Positions 7,035 to 12,907 of a DNA stretch of 20,079 nucleotides are shown here, in pieces; position 1 is the stretch's first letter; the number at the start of each line of letters is the position of its first letter. The translations under genes and the position numbers were made by a program. The notes beneath the pieces are model-generated. The model worked only from the letters and a program-made list of their open reading frames with translations. It did no database searches and was not told the DNA's origin. Source of the DNA: DAOUAE01 sp034433795 (GTDB taxonomy: Bacteria > Chloroflexota > UBA6077 > FW602-bin22 > DAOUAE01); NCBI GenBank assembly GCA_034433795.1, contig DAOUAE010000015.1, positions 1 through 20,079 on the forward strand. Reading direction: 5' to 3'.

Positions 7035-7379
7035 TGGAACACCTGGCCGCTGTGGCCCGAGGGCCAGCCGTCAGGCTGGCCTGCGAACCGTCTCGGGGCG
7101 TCGGAAGGCGCTGGCGGTCTCCCGCGGAGACGGACTTTTTGGTCTTCAGGTCCGGCGGTCAGGCTCCAGGCCCGGTCAGCGCTGGCGCTTAAAGCCCGAA
7201 AGCGGAGGAAACGGGTCCGGGTATCCCAGCCCAGACCGGCCAGGGGAGCCGTTCTCCTCGCTGGGCGGGTCTCGGCCGGTCGGCCAGGGGACCTGGGCGA
7301 TGAGAGATCAGAGAGCTAGCGCCTGCTTGCTAGTCAGCCGTTCTGAAGCGGGAAAGCCCTGCCCCCGGAGCCCGGCTGC
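7035..7379. other. Gene-free stretch with hairpins
   Basis: No convincing gene lies between the esterase promoter and the transaldolase promoter. Reading frames here have no SD-supported start or family resemblance. Visible structure on the + strand: a perfect 8-bp hairpin with GTCA loop (7062-7081); CCGTCTC (7088-7094), able to pair with GAGACGG (7127-7133) just before a T5 run; a competing local stem GTCTCC/GGAGAC (7117-7122 with 7126-7131); an 11-nt direct repeat CGGCCAGGGGA at 7237-7247 and 7281-7291; and CTAGC/GCTAG arms at 7316-7333. It may hold a structured RNA, but I recognise no known RNA family. Confidence 0.4.
7088..7140 (+). terminator. Possible terminator or attenuator of unknown transcript
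   Basis: CCGTCTC at 7088-7094 pairs with GAGACGG at 7127-7133, and a T5 run follows at 7136-7140. An alternative stem (7117-7122 with 7126-7131) uses part of the same right arm, so the two are mutually exclusive. No + strand promoter or gene that this would terminate is visible, so function is uncertain. Confidence 0.35.
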
Positions 7380-7408
7380 TTGACGGGGGCAGGAACCTGA
7401 CCTAGAAT
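7380..7408 (+). promoter_or_regulatory. Promoter of the transaldolase gene
   Basis: TTGACG (7380-7385) and TAGAAT (7403-7408) are separated by an optimal 17 bp. The predicted start falls near 7415-7416, right at an ATG that opens a 13-codon frame, 54 nt before the transaldolase start. Confidence 0.8.
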
Positions 7409-7415
7409 CTCAGCG

Positions 7416-7457
7416 ATGAGAGACCCCAGCGGTGTGTCTCACCAGGATCGGCGATGA
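7416..7457 (+). promoter_or_regulatory. Possible leaderless 13-codon leader ORF before transaldolase
   Basis: ATG at 7416 lies 7 nt after the -10 box, the classic position for a leaderless start. It opens a 13-codon frame (MRDPSGVSHQDRR). Its TGA stop (7455-7457) is embedded in TGAGGAG, whose GAGGAG (7456-7461) is the SD of the transaldolase gene. GAGAC (7420-7424) and GTCTC (7436-7440) inside the frame could form a small stem. Translation is not proven. Confidence 0.35.
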
Positions 7458-7469
7458 GGAGCAGACGGG

Positions 7470-8147
7470 ATGAAGATCTTTCTGGACACGGCCAATGTTG
7501 AGGAGATCCGTCAGGCGGCCGCGCTGGGCGTCCTGGACGGGGTCACGACCAATCCGTCGCTGGTGGCCCGCGAGAAGCGCGAGTTCCGCCGGGTGATCCA
7601 GGAGATCTGTGAGATCGTCAAAGGACCGGTCAGCGCGGAGACGGTCAGCCTGGACGCCGAGGGGATGGTCCGCGAGGGGCGGGAACTGGCCTCCTGGGCG
7701 CCCAACATCGTGGTCAAAGTTCCCATGACGGCTGAGGGGCTGAAGGCGACGCGTGCGCTGGCCCAGGAGGGCATCCGGGTCAACATGACGCTCGTTTTCT
7801 CCGTGCCCCAGGCGATCCTGGCGGCCAAGGTGGGCGCCTACTTCGTCAGTCCCTTCATCGGCCGGCTGGACGACATCGGCCACGACGGGCTGCAGCTCAT
7901 CCGCGACCTCCGGCCGATCTTCCGGACCTACGGCTTCACCACCCAGATCCTGGCGGCCAGTGTCCGCCACCCGATGCACGTGGTCGAAGCGGCCCGGGCC
8001 GGGGCCGACATCGTCACCATGCCCTTCAGCGTCTTCCAGGCGCTGCTCAAGCACCCGCTGACCGACCGGGGGCTGGAGCGCTTCCTGGCCGACTGGCGGA
8101 CGCTGCCCAACTACGAAGAGGCGATCCTGCCGCGCGTCCGGGCCTGA
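7470..8147 (+). CDS. tal: Transaldolase, TalC/FSA type
   Basis: Transfers a dihydroxyacetone unit between sugar phosphates in the non-oxidative pentose phosphate pathway. The 225-residue product belongs to the small single-domain subfamily that also includes fructose-6-phosphate aldolases. Motifs: MKIFLDTANVEEI at the N terminus, GVTTNPSLV (24-32), the Schiff-base lysine Lys83 in IVVKVPMT, FVSPFIGRLDDIG and AGADIVTMPF. The SPFIGRLDD segment favours transaldolase over fructose-6-phosphate aldolase, but this is not certain. The ATG at 7470 has GAGGAG 8 nt upstream. It is monocistronic, with its own promoter (7380-7408) and a strong terminator (8171-8201). Confidence 0.95.
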   Translation: MKIFLDTANVEEIRQAAALGVLDGVTTNPSLVAREKREFRRVIQEICEIVKGPVSAETVSLDAEGMVREGRELASWAPNIVVKVPMTAEGLKATRALAQEGIRVNMTLVFSVPQAILAAKVGAYFVSPFIGRLDDIGHDGLQLIRDLRPIFRTYGFTTQILAASVRHPMHVVEAARAGADIVTMPFSVFQALLKHPLTDRGLERFLADWRTLPNYEEAILPRVRA

Positions 8148-8170
8148 CGGGCCGGCGGCGGCCACTCCTC

Positions 8171-8201
8171 GGGGCGGCCGAGAGGCCGCCCCTTCTGTTT
8201 T
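8171..8201 (+). terminator. Intrinsic terminator after transaldolase
   Basis: A perfect 9-bp stem, GGGGCGGCC (8171-8179) with GGCCGCCCC (8184-8192), carries a GAGA tetraloop and is followed by TTCTGTTTT. It ends the transaldolase transcript. The T-rich tail overlaps the last codon of the convergent unknown gene. Confidence 0.88.
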
Positions 8202-8610
8202 ACACCACCCCCAGACCGATCTCCTCGGCCAGCCGGGCGCCCTGGACCAGGTGGTCGAGGATCTGGTCGAGGCGGGCGACCACCTGCGCGAAGAGGGCCT
8301 CGGCCCGGGCCCGATCGTCGGCCGTGGCCAGGGGACCGATCACCCGGTAGTAGCAGCCGCCGAAGAAGCAGCCGACCGGAAAGAACGGGCACTGGGACCA
8401 GGGCTGGAAACCCAGCCAGGCCAGGGCGTCGCTCTCACGGAACCGGTGGGTGCGCGAGCGGGGCTGAGGGGTCAGCCGGACGTGCAGGACCGCCCAGGCC
8501 TGGCCGGCCTGGACCAGTTCGCTCAGCACGGCCTCGAAGCGGGCGGTCTGGGCGCGGCGGAGTTCGCGCTGGGCCTCGCCCTGGTGGGCGGAGGAAGGTC
8601 TCTGGGCCAC
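8200..8610 (-). CDS. Hypothetical protein, 136 aa, cysteine-containing
   Basis: I do not recognise this family. From the GTG at 8610, supported by AGGAGG at 8623-8618 with 7-nt spacing, the product has 136 residues. The N-terminal half is helical and charged (QRELRRAQTARFEAVLSEL). The middle has aromatic residues and three clustered cysteines (QCPFFPVGCFFGGCYY, spacing C-x6-C-x4-C), which might bind metal or form disulfides. The C-terminal third is a likely helix or coiled coil (ARAEALFAQVVARLDQILDHL). There is no signal peptide. It is divergent from the sulfurtransferase and convergent with transaldolase. A longer frame upstream exists but lacks an SD. Coding status rests on the SD and protein-like composition. 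Confidence 0.65.
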   Translation of the reverse strand: MAQRPSSAHQGEAQRELRRAQTARFEAVLSELVQAGQAWAVLHVRLTPQPRSRTHRFRESDALAWLGFQPWSQCPFFPVGCFFGGCYYRVIGPLATADDRARAEALFAQVVARLDQILDHLVQGARLAEEIGLGVV

Positions 8611-8690
8611 CGGTTGACCTCCTGGCCGGTGCCTCGGCCGCACCGGCGCTGGCCCCATGGTACCCCAGGCGGGGCGGACGCGGCAAACCG

Positions 8691-8718
8691 TTGACAGCCG
8701 GTCGGGGGAGAATATAAT
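8691..8718 (+). promoter_or_regulatory. Strong promoter of the sulfurtransferase gene
   Basis: Perfect TTGACA (8691-8696) and perfect TATAAT (8713-8718) with a 16-bp spacer; the strongest sigma70-type promoter in the window. Transcription should start near 8725, giving a leader of about 60 nt. Confidence 0.85.
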
Positions 8719-8746
8719 AGACATTGTCGGTCCGAAAACTTATTTT

Positions 8747-8767
8747 CCGGCAGGGCGCCTCTGCCGG
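8747..8767 (+). promoter_or_regulatory. Leader hairpin before the sulfurtransferase SD
   Basis: CCGGCAG (8747-8753) and CTGCCGG (8761-8767) form a perfect 7-bp stem with a 7-nt loop in the 5' leader. It ends 3 nt before the GGAGG SD (8771-8775). It could stabilise the mRNA or limit ribosome access; there is no T run, so it is not a terminator. Confidence 0.45.
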
Positions 8768-8783
8768 GGTGGAGGAAGGGACC

Positions 8784-9629
8784 ATGACCGCCCAGTACGC
8801 CAAGCCGCAGGTGCTGGTCGAGACCGACTGGGTCGAGCAGCACCTGGGCGACCCCAAGATCAAACTGGTCGAGGTCGACGTCGACACCACCGCCTACGAG
8901 TCGGGTCACATCCCCGGCGCCATCGACTGGAGCTGGCAGGCCGATCTGAACGATCCGGTCACCCGCGACATCATCTCCAAAGAGGGCTTCGAGCGGCTGA
9001 TGCACGTCTCGGGCATCAGCAACGACGACACCATCGTCCTCTACGGGGACAACAACAACTGGTTCGCCGCCTTCGCCTACTGGGTCTGCAAGATCTACGG
9101 TCATAAAGACGTGCGGCTGATGAACGGGGGGCGCAAGAAGTGGCTGGCCGAGAACCGCCCGCTGACCAAAGAGCGGCCGGTGGTCACGCCCTCGACCTAC
9201 CGCGCCCAGGACCCGGACCTGAGCATCCGGGCCTTCCGTGAGGATATCCTGCGTCGGCTGAAGAGCCCCGGTCTGGCGCTGGTGGACGTGCGCTCGCCGC
9301 AGGAGTTCACCGGCGAGATCCTGGCCCCGCCCGGCCTGCCGGAGACCGCCCAGCGCGGCGGGCACATCCCCGGCGCGGTCAACATCCCCTGGTCGCAGGC
9401 GGTGCGCGAGGACGGCACCTTCAAGTCGGCCGAGGAACTGGCCCAGCTCTATCAGTCGCGCGGGGTGACCCCGGACAAGGAGGTCATCGCCTACTGCCGC
9501 ATCGGCGAGCGCTCCTCGCACACCTGGTTCGTCCTGCGCGAGCTGCTGGGGTACCCCAACGTCAAGAACTACGACGGCTCCTGGACCGAGTGGGGCTCGA
9601 TGGTGGGGACGCCCATCGAGAAGCCCTGA
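8784..9629 (+). CDS. Thiosulfate sulfurtransferase, two rhodanese domains
   Basis: Moves sulfane sulfur from thiosulfate (or a similar donor) to an acceptor via a cysteine persulfide. The product is 281 residues with tandem rhodanese domains. The N-terminal one (about 10-125; YESGHIPGAIDWSW) lacks the catalytic cysteine, having YGDNNNW instead, and is structural. The C-terminal one (about 145-278) carries GGHIPGAVNIPW and the active loop CRIGERS with Cys238. The CRIGER loop is characteristic of the CysA/SseA-like thiosulfate sulfurtransferases. The ATG at 8784 is preferred because GGAGG lies 8 nt upstream; an in-frame TTG at 8724 would add 20 residues but sits at the promoter. Monocistronic, with strong promoter and terminator, implying high expression. 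Confidence 0.95.
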   Translation: MTAQYAKPQVLVETDWVEQHLGDPKIKLVEVDVDTTAYESGHIPGAIDWSWQADLNDPVTRDIISKEGFERLMHVSGISNDDTIVLYGDNNNWFAAFAYWVCKIYGHKDVRLMNGGRKKWLAENRPLTKERPVVTPSTYRAQDPDLSIRAFREDILRRLKSPGLALVDVRSPQEFTGEILAPPGLPETAQRGGHIPGAVNIPWSQAVREDGTFKSAEELAQLYQSRGVTPDKEVIAYCRIGERSSHTWFVLRELLGYPNVKNYDGSWTEWGSMVGTPIEKP

Positions 9630-9650
9630 CACGGCGCCGGGCGTCGGGGC

Positions 9651-9684
9651 AGCCGGACCGGTCTCTTCACCGGTCCGGCTTTTT
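9651..9684 (+). terminator. Intrinsic terminator after sulfurtransferase
   Basis: A perfect 12-bp stem, AGCCGGACCGGT (9651-9662) with ACCGGTCCGGCT (9669-9680), has a 6-nt loop and a T run to 9684. Confidence 0.93.
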
Positions 9685-9770
9685 ACTTTGGGCCTCGTGA
9701 TCGGGGTGGCTGACAGAATTCGACCGCGGTTTTGGGCGAACGGTCTCTCGGCCGGCTGACGACCAGCGCG

Positions 9771-9776
9771 TATACT
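9771..9776 (+). promoter_or_regulatory. Possible -10 box of the stress-protein gene
   Basis: TATACT at 9771-9776 lies 34 bp before the ATG at 9811. No clear -35 is seen 16-18 bp upstream, so the call rests on the -10 and its position between a terminator and a gene start. Confidence 0.45.
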
Positions 9777-9780
9777 TGGC

Positions 9781-9801
9781 ATGGAGGCGATCGCTGGGTG
9801 A
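9781..9801 (+). promoter_or_regulatory. Possible 6-codon leader ORF before the stress-protein gene
   Basis: ATG at 9781, 4 nt after the -10 box, opens the frame M-E-A-I-A-G and stops at TGA 9799-9801. That stop is embedded in TGAGGAGG, whose GAGGAGG (9800-9806) is the SD of the main gene at 9811. The distance from the -10 box is short for a leaderless start, so this is weaker than the transaldolase case. Confidence 0.25.
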
Positions 9802-9810
9802 GGAGGGGGA

Positions 9811-11031
9811 ATGCCGATCCGCCGGATCCTGGTGCCGCTGGATCTCTCGCCCATCGGCGAGGTCAAGATCGCGGTGGCCGAAGAGCAGGCCCGCTGCTTC
9901 GGTGCCGAGGTGATCCTGCTCCATGTTCTCCCGCCGGGGGCGCTGGACCCCAGCGGCGAGGTCTCGCCGGCCGAGGCGGTGGCCCGGACCTATCTCGACA
10001 CGGTGGCCGCCCGGCTGCGCCGCCAGGGGGTGACGGCCCTGCCGCTGGTGCGGAGTGGCCCGACCGCGGCCACCATCCTCCAGGAGGCCCGCGATCAGCA
10101 GGTGGACCTCATTATCCTGGGCACCAACGTCCGGGGCGTCCTGCCGAGTGTGGTCCTGGGCAGCGTGGCCGACCAGGTGGTCCGGCAGGCACCCTGCCCG
10201 GTGCTGCTGGTCCGGCCCGAGCCGGCCGCCGGAGCGGCCCCGCCGCTCCGCAGTTTCCTGGACGACGCCGCCCGGGCCGGACCGCTGATGCAGCGCGCGC
10301 TGGGCGTGCGGACCGTCCCGGTGGCCCAGATCGTGGGCAGCGTCGGCCGGGCTCACGAACTCGGACCGGATTTCCGGCCGCTCCAGCGTCGACTGGCCGA
10401 CGAGCAGCGTTACCGGCGGGTGCTGGAGGCGATGGAGAAGGGCGTCGCCCTGCCGCCCGTCGAGCTCTACCGTCTGGGCTTCGGCTACTATGTGCTCGAC
10501 GGCCACCATCGGGTGGCTGCGGCCAAGGCCCTTGGGCAGACCGAGATCGAGGCCAATGTCACCGAGTTCGTCCCGTTGGGCGACGTCGAGGCCCAGCGGG
10601 CCTTCGCGCAGCGGCGGGCTTTCGAACGCTCGACCGGGCTGACCCGGGTCGAGGCCCGTCACGCCGAGACCTATGAGCGGCTGGCGGCCCTGATCGCCGA
10701 GTACCAGGCCGAGCGCCAGATCGCCGACCGACTGCTGGCCGCCCGGCAGTGGTACGAGACCTGGTACCGGCCGCTGGTGCGCCGGATCCGCCAGCTGGGA
10801 CTGGGACGCTACTTCCCCGGCGAGCGGTCGGCGGATATCGTGGCCCGGCTGGCCGAGTTTCGAGCGGCCGAGCTGGCCCGGACCGGCGAGCCGCTGGACT
10901 GGGCGACGGCCCTTCAGCGGTTCGTCACGATGCTGCGGCAGCGGCCAGCCGGGCCCGCCGGCGCTCCCGGCGGAGGAGCGGCCACACCGCCGGGTCCTCC
11001 AGTCCCGGACGCCACAGCGCGATCTGACTGA
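9811..11031 (+). CDS. Universal stress protein fused to ParB-like domain
   Basis: A 406-residue fusion. Residues 1-135 are a UspA-type nucleotide-binding domain (RRILVPLDLSPIGE at the first strand; GTNVRG..VVLGSVADQV, a degenerate form of the USP ATP-binding loop; CPVLLVRP as last strand). Residues about 160-260 look like a ParB/sulfiredoxin-like domain: VPVAQIVGSVGRA, then LPPVELYRLG, GYYVLDGHHRVAAAKALG (225-242) and EIEANVTEF. The region 265-375 is helical, with WYETWYRPLVRRIRQ and FPGERSADI, a pattern I associate from memory with ParB-like DUF4032-type proteins. The tail from 378 is Gly/Pro/Ala-rich and probably disordered. The SD is GAGGAGG before the ATG. Role unknown; it may sense ATP/AMP or stress. 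Its last 107 nt overlap the convergent GH18 gene. Confidence 0.85.
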   Translation: MPIRRILVPLDLSPIGEVKIAVAEEQARCFGAEVILLHVLPPGALDPSGEVSPAEAVARTYLDTVAARLRRQGVTALPLVRSGPTAATILQEARDQQVDLIILGTNVRGVLPSVVLGSVADQVVRQAPCPVLLVRPEPAAGAAPPLRSFLDDAARAGPLMQRALGVRTVPVAQIVGSVGRAHELGPDFRPLQRRLADEQRYRRVLEAMEKGVALPPVELYRLGFGYYVLDGHHRVAAAKALGQTEIEANVTEFVPLGDVEAQRAFAQRRAFERSTGLTRVEARHAETYERLAALIAEYQAERQIADRLLAARQWYETWYRPLVRRIRQLGLGRYFPGERSADIVARLAEFRAAELARTGEPLDWATALQRFVTMLRQRPAGPAGAPGGGAATPPGPPVPDATARSD

Positions 11032-11902
11032 GGCCGGCCGCCTGGACCAGTCCCAGTTTGGGGGCCAGCGTCCGGCTGTCCTCGGCGTAGACCGTATGGC
11101 GATGGCCCTCGGCGTCGGTCCACTCGGCCCAGAGACAGGCGGTGGCCGCGTCCCATCGGAGCGACTGGCCGAAGAGCCGGAGCAGACGGCGCAGAGGGCG
11201 GTAGCCCCGGTCGGTGCGCTGCGCGAGATGGCCGGTGCAGTGGACCCAGTGGCGGCTGTAGAGGGGCAGGCCGATGACCAGTTTGGCCGGCGGGACGGTC
11301 CGCCGGGCGTAGGTGATGACGGCCTCCAGCCAGCCGAGAGGGGCGAGCGGTCCAGGACGGTCGAGACTGTAGTCGTAGCCCATGACGATGAGGGCGTCGC
11401 AGTGCTGAGCCAGGGCGGCGTAGTCGTAGGGCTGGGCCAGCGGGTTGGGGTCGTCCGGGCCGGTCTTGGCCACCACATCCACCGAGAGCTGGCGCCCGGC
11501 GGCGTGCAGGCGCCGGGCCAGGTCGGCGACGAAATCAGTGTACTGGTCGCGGTAGGCCCCAAAAGGTCCCTCGAAGTCGAGATTGAGGCCGGTCACCGCC
11601 AGGGCGTCGGCGACAGCGGCCAGGTGGGCGGCGGTCTGCTCGCGGGCCGCCGGCGAGGTCAGGAGGTCAGCCATGATGGCCGGATCGAAGCCGGCGTTGG
11701 CCACCAGCGGGAAGACCGGGAGGCGGCGGGCGCGCGCGTAGGCCAGGAGCCAGAGGTCACGGTCCTGGCGGACCTGGCCGGTGGGGTCCAGATGCAGCCA
11801 GACGGGGCTGAGATGGGTCACGGGCGCCCGGAGACGCTGGAGCGCCCGGCGCCCGTGGAGGTCGTGGGGCAGGACCCAGGCCCAGATCGCCAGGGGAGCC
11901 AT
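10925..11902 (-). CDS. Glycoside hydrolase family 18-like protein
   Basis: A 325-residue TIM-barrel protein resembling GH18 (chitinase / spore-cortex-lytic YaaH-like). The active-site strand reads TGLNLDFEG (104-112), a variant of DxxDxDxE that keeps the last Asp109 and the catalytic Glu111. Other family-like segments are SVDVVAKTG (140-148), the strand DALIVMGYDYS (169-179) and KLVIGLPLYSRHW (207-219). No signal peptide is evident at the chosen ATG (11902). The start is uncertain: there is no good SD, and GTG at 11911 is an alternative. The gene follows sodA by 55 bp and is probably co-transcribed. The 3' end runs 107 nt into the convergent stress-protein gene; the last conserved-looking segment (LWRPGLEDP) lies just before and within the overlap. 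Substrate not determinable. Confidence 0.82.
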   Translation of the reverse strand: MAPLAIWAWVLPHDLHGRRALQRLRAPVTHLSPVWLHLDPTGQVRQDRDLWLLAYARARRLPVFPLVANAGFDPAIMADLLTSPAAREQTAAHLAAVADALAVTGLNLDFEGPFGAYRDQYTDFVADLARRLHAAGRQLSVDVVAKTGPDDPNPLAQPYDYAALAQHCDALIVMGYDYSLDRPGPLAPLGWLEAVITYARRTVPPAKLVIGLPLYSRHWVHCTGHLAQRTDRGYRPLRRLLRLFGQSLRWDAATACLWAEWTDAEGHRHTVYAEDSRTLAPKLGLVQAAGLSQIALWRPGLEDPAVWPLLRRERRRARLAAAAAS

Positions 11903-11957
11903 CGCCGGCACCGGTTGGTCCAGAGAGGGCGATCGGGGGCCCGGTTTCCCGGCGGTC

Positions 11958-12596
11958 TCAGGGGAGCAGGGCCTGGCCGCGTAGGGCCGCTTCGTAGCGG
12001 CGGGCGACGCTGGCCCAGTTGATGGTGTTCCACCAGGCCGCCACGTACTCTGGCCGCCGCCACTGGTACTTGAGGTAGTAGGCGTGCTCCCAGACATCCA
12101 CGCCCAGAATGGGGATCCGCCCCTCCATCAGCGGGCTGTCCTGATTCTGGGTGCTCTCGATCACCAGCCGCCCGTTGGCGTCGACCGTCAGCCAGCCCCA
12201 GCCGCTGCCAAAACGACCGATAGCCGCTTGGCTGAGTTGTTCTTTGAAGCGGTCGAAACTGCCGAAGGTCTGGGCGATGGCGTCGGCCAGGGCGCCGGTC
12301 GGCTGGCCGCCGCCACCGGGACCCATGATGTCCCAGAATAGGGTGTGGTTGGCGTGGCCGCCGCCGTGGTTGCGGACGGCGGTGCGGATGTCCTCGGGGA
12401 CGGCGGTGATATTGCGCAGGAGTTGCTCCAGGCTCCAGCTCTGGAGCTCGGGGTGCTTCTCCAGGGCGGCGTTCAGGTTATTGACGTAGGCCCCGTGGTG
12501 CCGGGTGTGGTGGATCTCCATGGTCTGGGCGTCGATGTGGGGCTCCAGGGCGTTGTAGGGGTACGGCACCGGGGGCAGCTGGAACGGGTACGCCAT
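11958..12596 (-). CDS. sodA: Superoxide dismutase, Mn/Fe family (Mn-type)
   Basis: Converts superoxide to oxygen and hydrogen peroxide. The product is 212 residues, normal length. The N-terminal helical hairpin begins YPFQLPPVPYPYNALEPHID; metal ligands are expected in HHTRHHGAYV (first His), HANHTLFW (second His) and DVWEHAYYLKY (Asp and His), all present. NQDSPLM places a Gln where Mn-type enzymes have it (iron enzymes typically have AGTPL), so Mn or cambialistic use is likely. No signal peptide, so cytoplasmic. The ATG at 12596 follows GGAGG; GTG at 12611 in the same frame is a less likely start. First gene of an operon with the GH18-like gene. Confidence 0.97.
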   Translation of the reverse strand: MAYPFQLPPVPYPYNALEPHIDAQTMEIHHTRHHGAYVNNLNAALEKHPELQSWSLEQLLRNITAVPEDIRTAVRNHGGGHANHTLFWDIMGPGGGGQPTGALADAIAQTFGSFDRFKEQLSQAAIGRFGSGWGWLTVDANGRLVIESTQNQDSPLMEGRIPILGVDVWEHAYYLKYQWRRPEYVAAWWNTINWASVARRYEAALRGQALLP

Positions 12597-12633
12597 GGTC
12601 TCCTCCCTCACGTGTAGTCAGACCGCCTCTCTG

Positions 12634-12662
12634 ATTATACGGGACCACAGACGCTCCAGCAA
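12634..12662 (-). promoter_or_regulatory. Promoter of sodA
   Basis: On the - strand, TTGCTG (12662-12657) and a perfect TATAAT (12639-12634) are spaced by 17 bp. They predict a leader of about 30 nt containing the SD GAGGGAGGAG. Confidence 0.65.
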
Positions 12663-12684
12663 TGCCCATACTGGACGGCTGTCG

Positions 12685-12763
12685 CCCGGGCGCGCCGGTC
12701 CGCGGCGGGGTCGGGGCGGCGCTGGTGGAGACGCCCGCTGCGCGCGGACCGGACGCGCCGGGG
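12685..12763. repeat. Large imperfect inverted repeat between sodA and glycerate kinase
   Basis: Left arm 12685-12704 pairs with right arm 12743-12763. Ten bp are perfect (CCGGTCCGCG with CGCGGACCGG); after a one-base bulge at 12753 another six bp pair (GGCGCG with CGCGCC), and after one mismatch three more. The loop contains a further 5-bp stem (GCGGG 12705-12709 with CCCGC 12734-12738). There is no T run on either side, so a simple terminator is unlikely. It lies between two divergent promoters and occupies most of this 311-bp gene gap. Confidence 0.6.
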
Positions 12764-12835
12764 GAGGAGGGCAAGGGGCCGGCGGCCTGGCCTGATGGGG
12801 GCAAAGGAGCATTTTAACAGGGCTTTCACTCGTAT

Positions 12836-12864
12836 TTGACAGCCCAAAGTGGCTATGCTACACT
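12836..12864 (+). promoter_or_regulatory. Promoter of the glycerate kinase-glycolysis operon
   Basis: Perfect TTGACA (12836-12841) and TACACT (12859-12864) with 17-bp spacing, plus an extended -10 TG at 12856-12857. Transcription should start near 12871, giving a leader of about 37 nt. No other good promoter is seen before the downstream eno, gap, pgk and tpiA genes. Confidence 0.8.
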
Positions 12865-12907
12865 CCACGCGGCCTTCCGACTGTGTCCGTCGGTGCGAGG
12901 TGTGAGC

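Noticed and set aside
7028..7045. T-box-like sequence AGGGTGGAAC before the transaldolase gene
   Set aside because: It resembles the T-box antiterminator core but lacks the following CCGCG. There is no room for the specifier domain upstream without entering the esterase gene, and transaldolase is not an expected T-box target.
7203..7225. GGAGGAAAC..GTCCGGG resembling a conserved segment of RNase P RNA
   Set aside because: The match is interrupted, and the remaining conserved RNase P segments and the distal partner are absent within the expected distance.
6949..7383. Open frames of 144 and 72 codons on the + strand in the gap before transaldolase
   Set aside because: No SD, no recognisable motif, overlap with the esterase start and with the hairpins; composition does not look protein-like.
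8724..8783. N-terminal extension of the sulfurtransferase from TTG at 8724
   Set aside because: It would start 5 nt from the -10 box with a rare TTG and span the leader hairpin. The ATG at 8784 has a good SD and gives the usual family N terminus.
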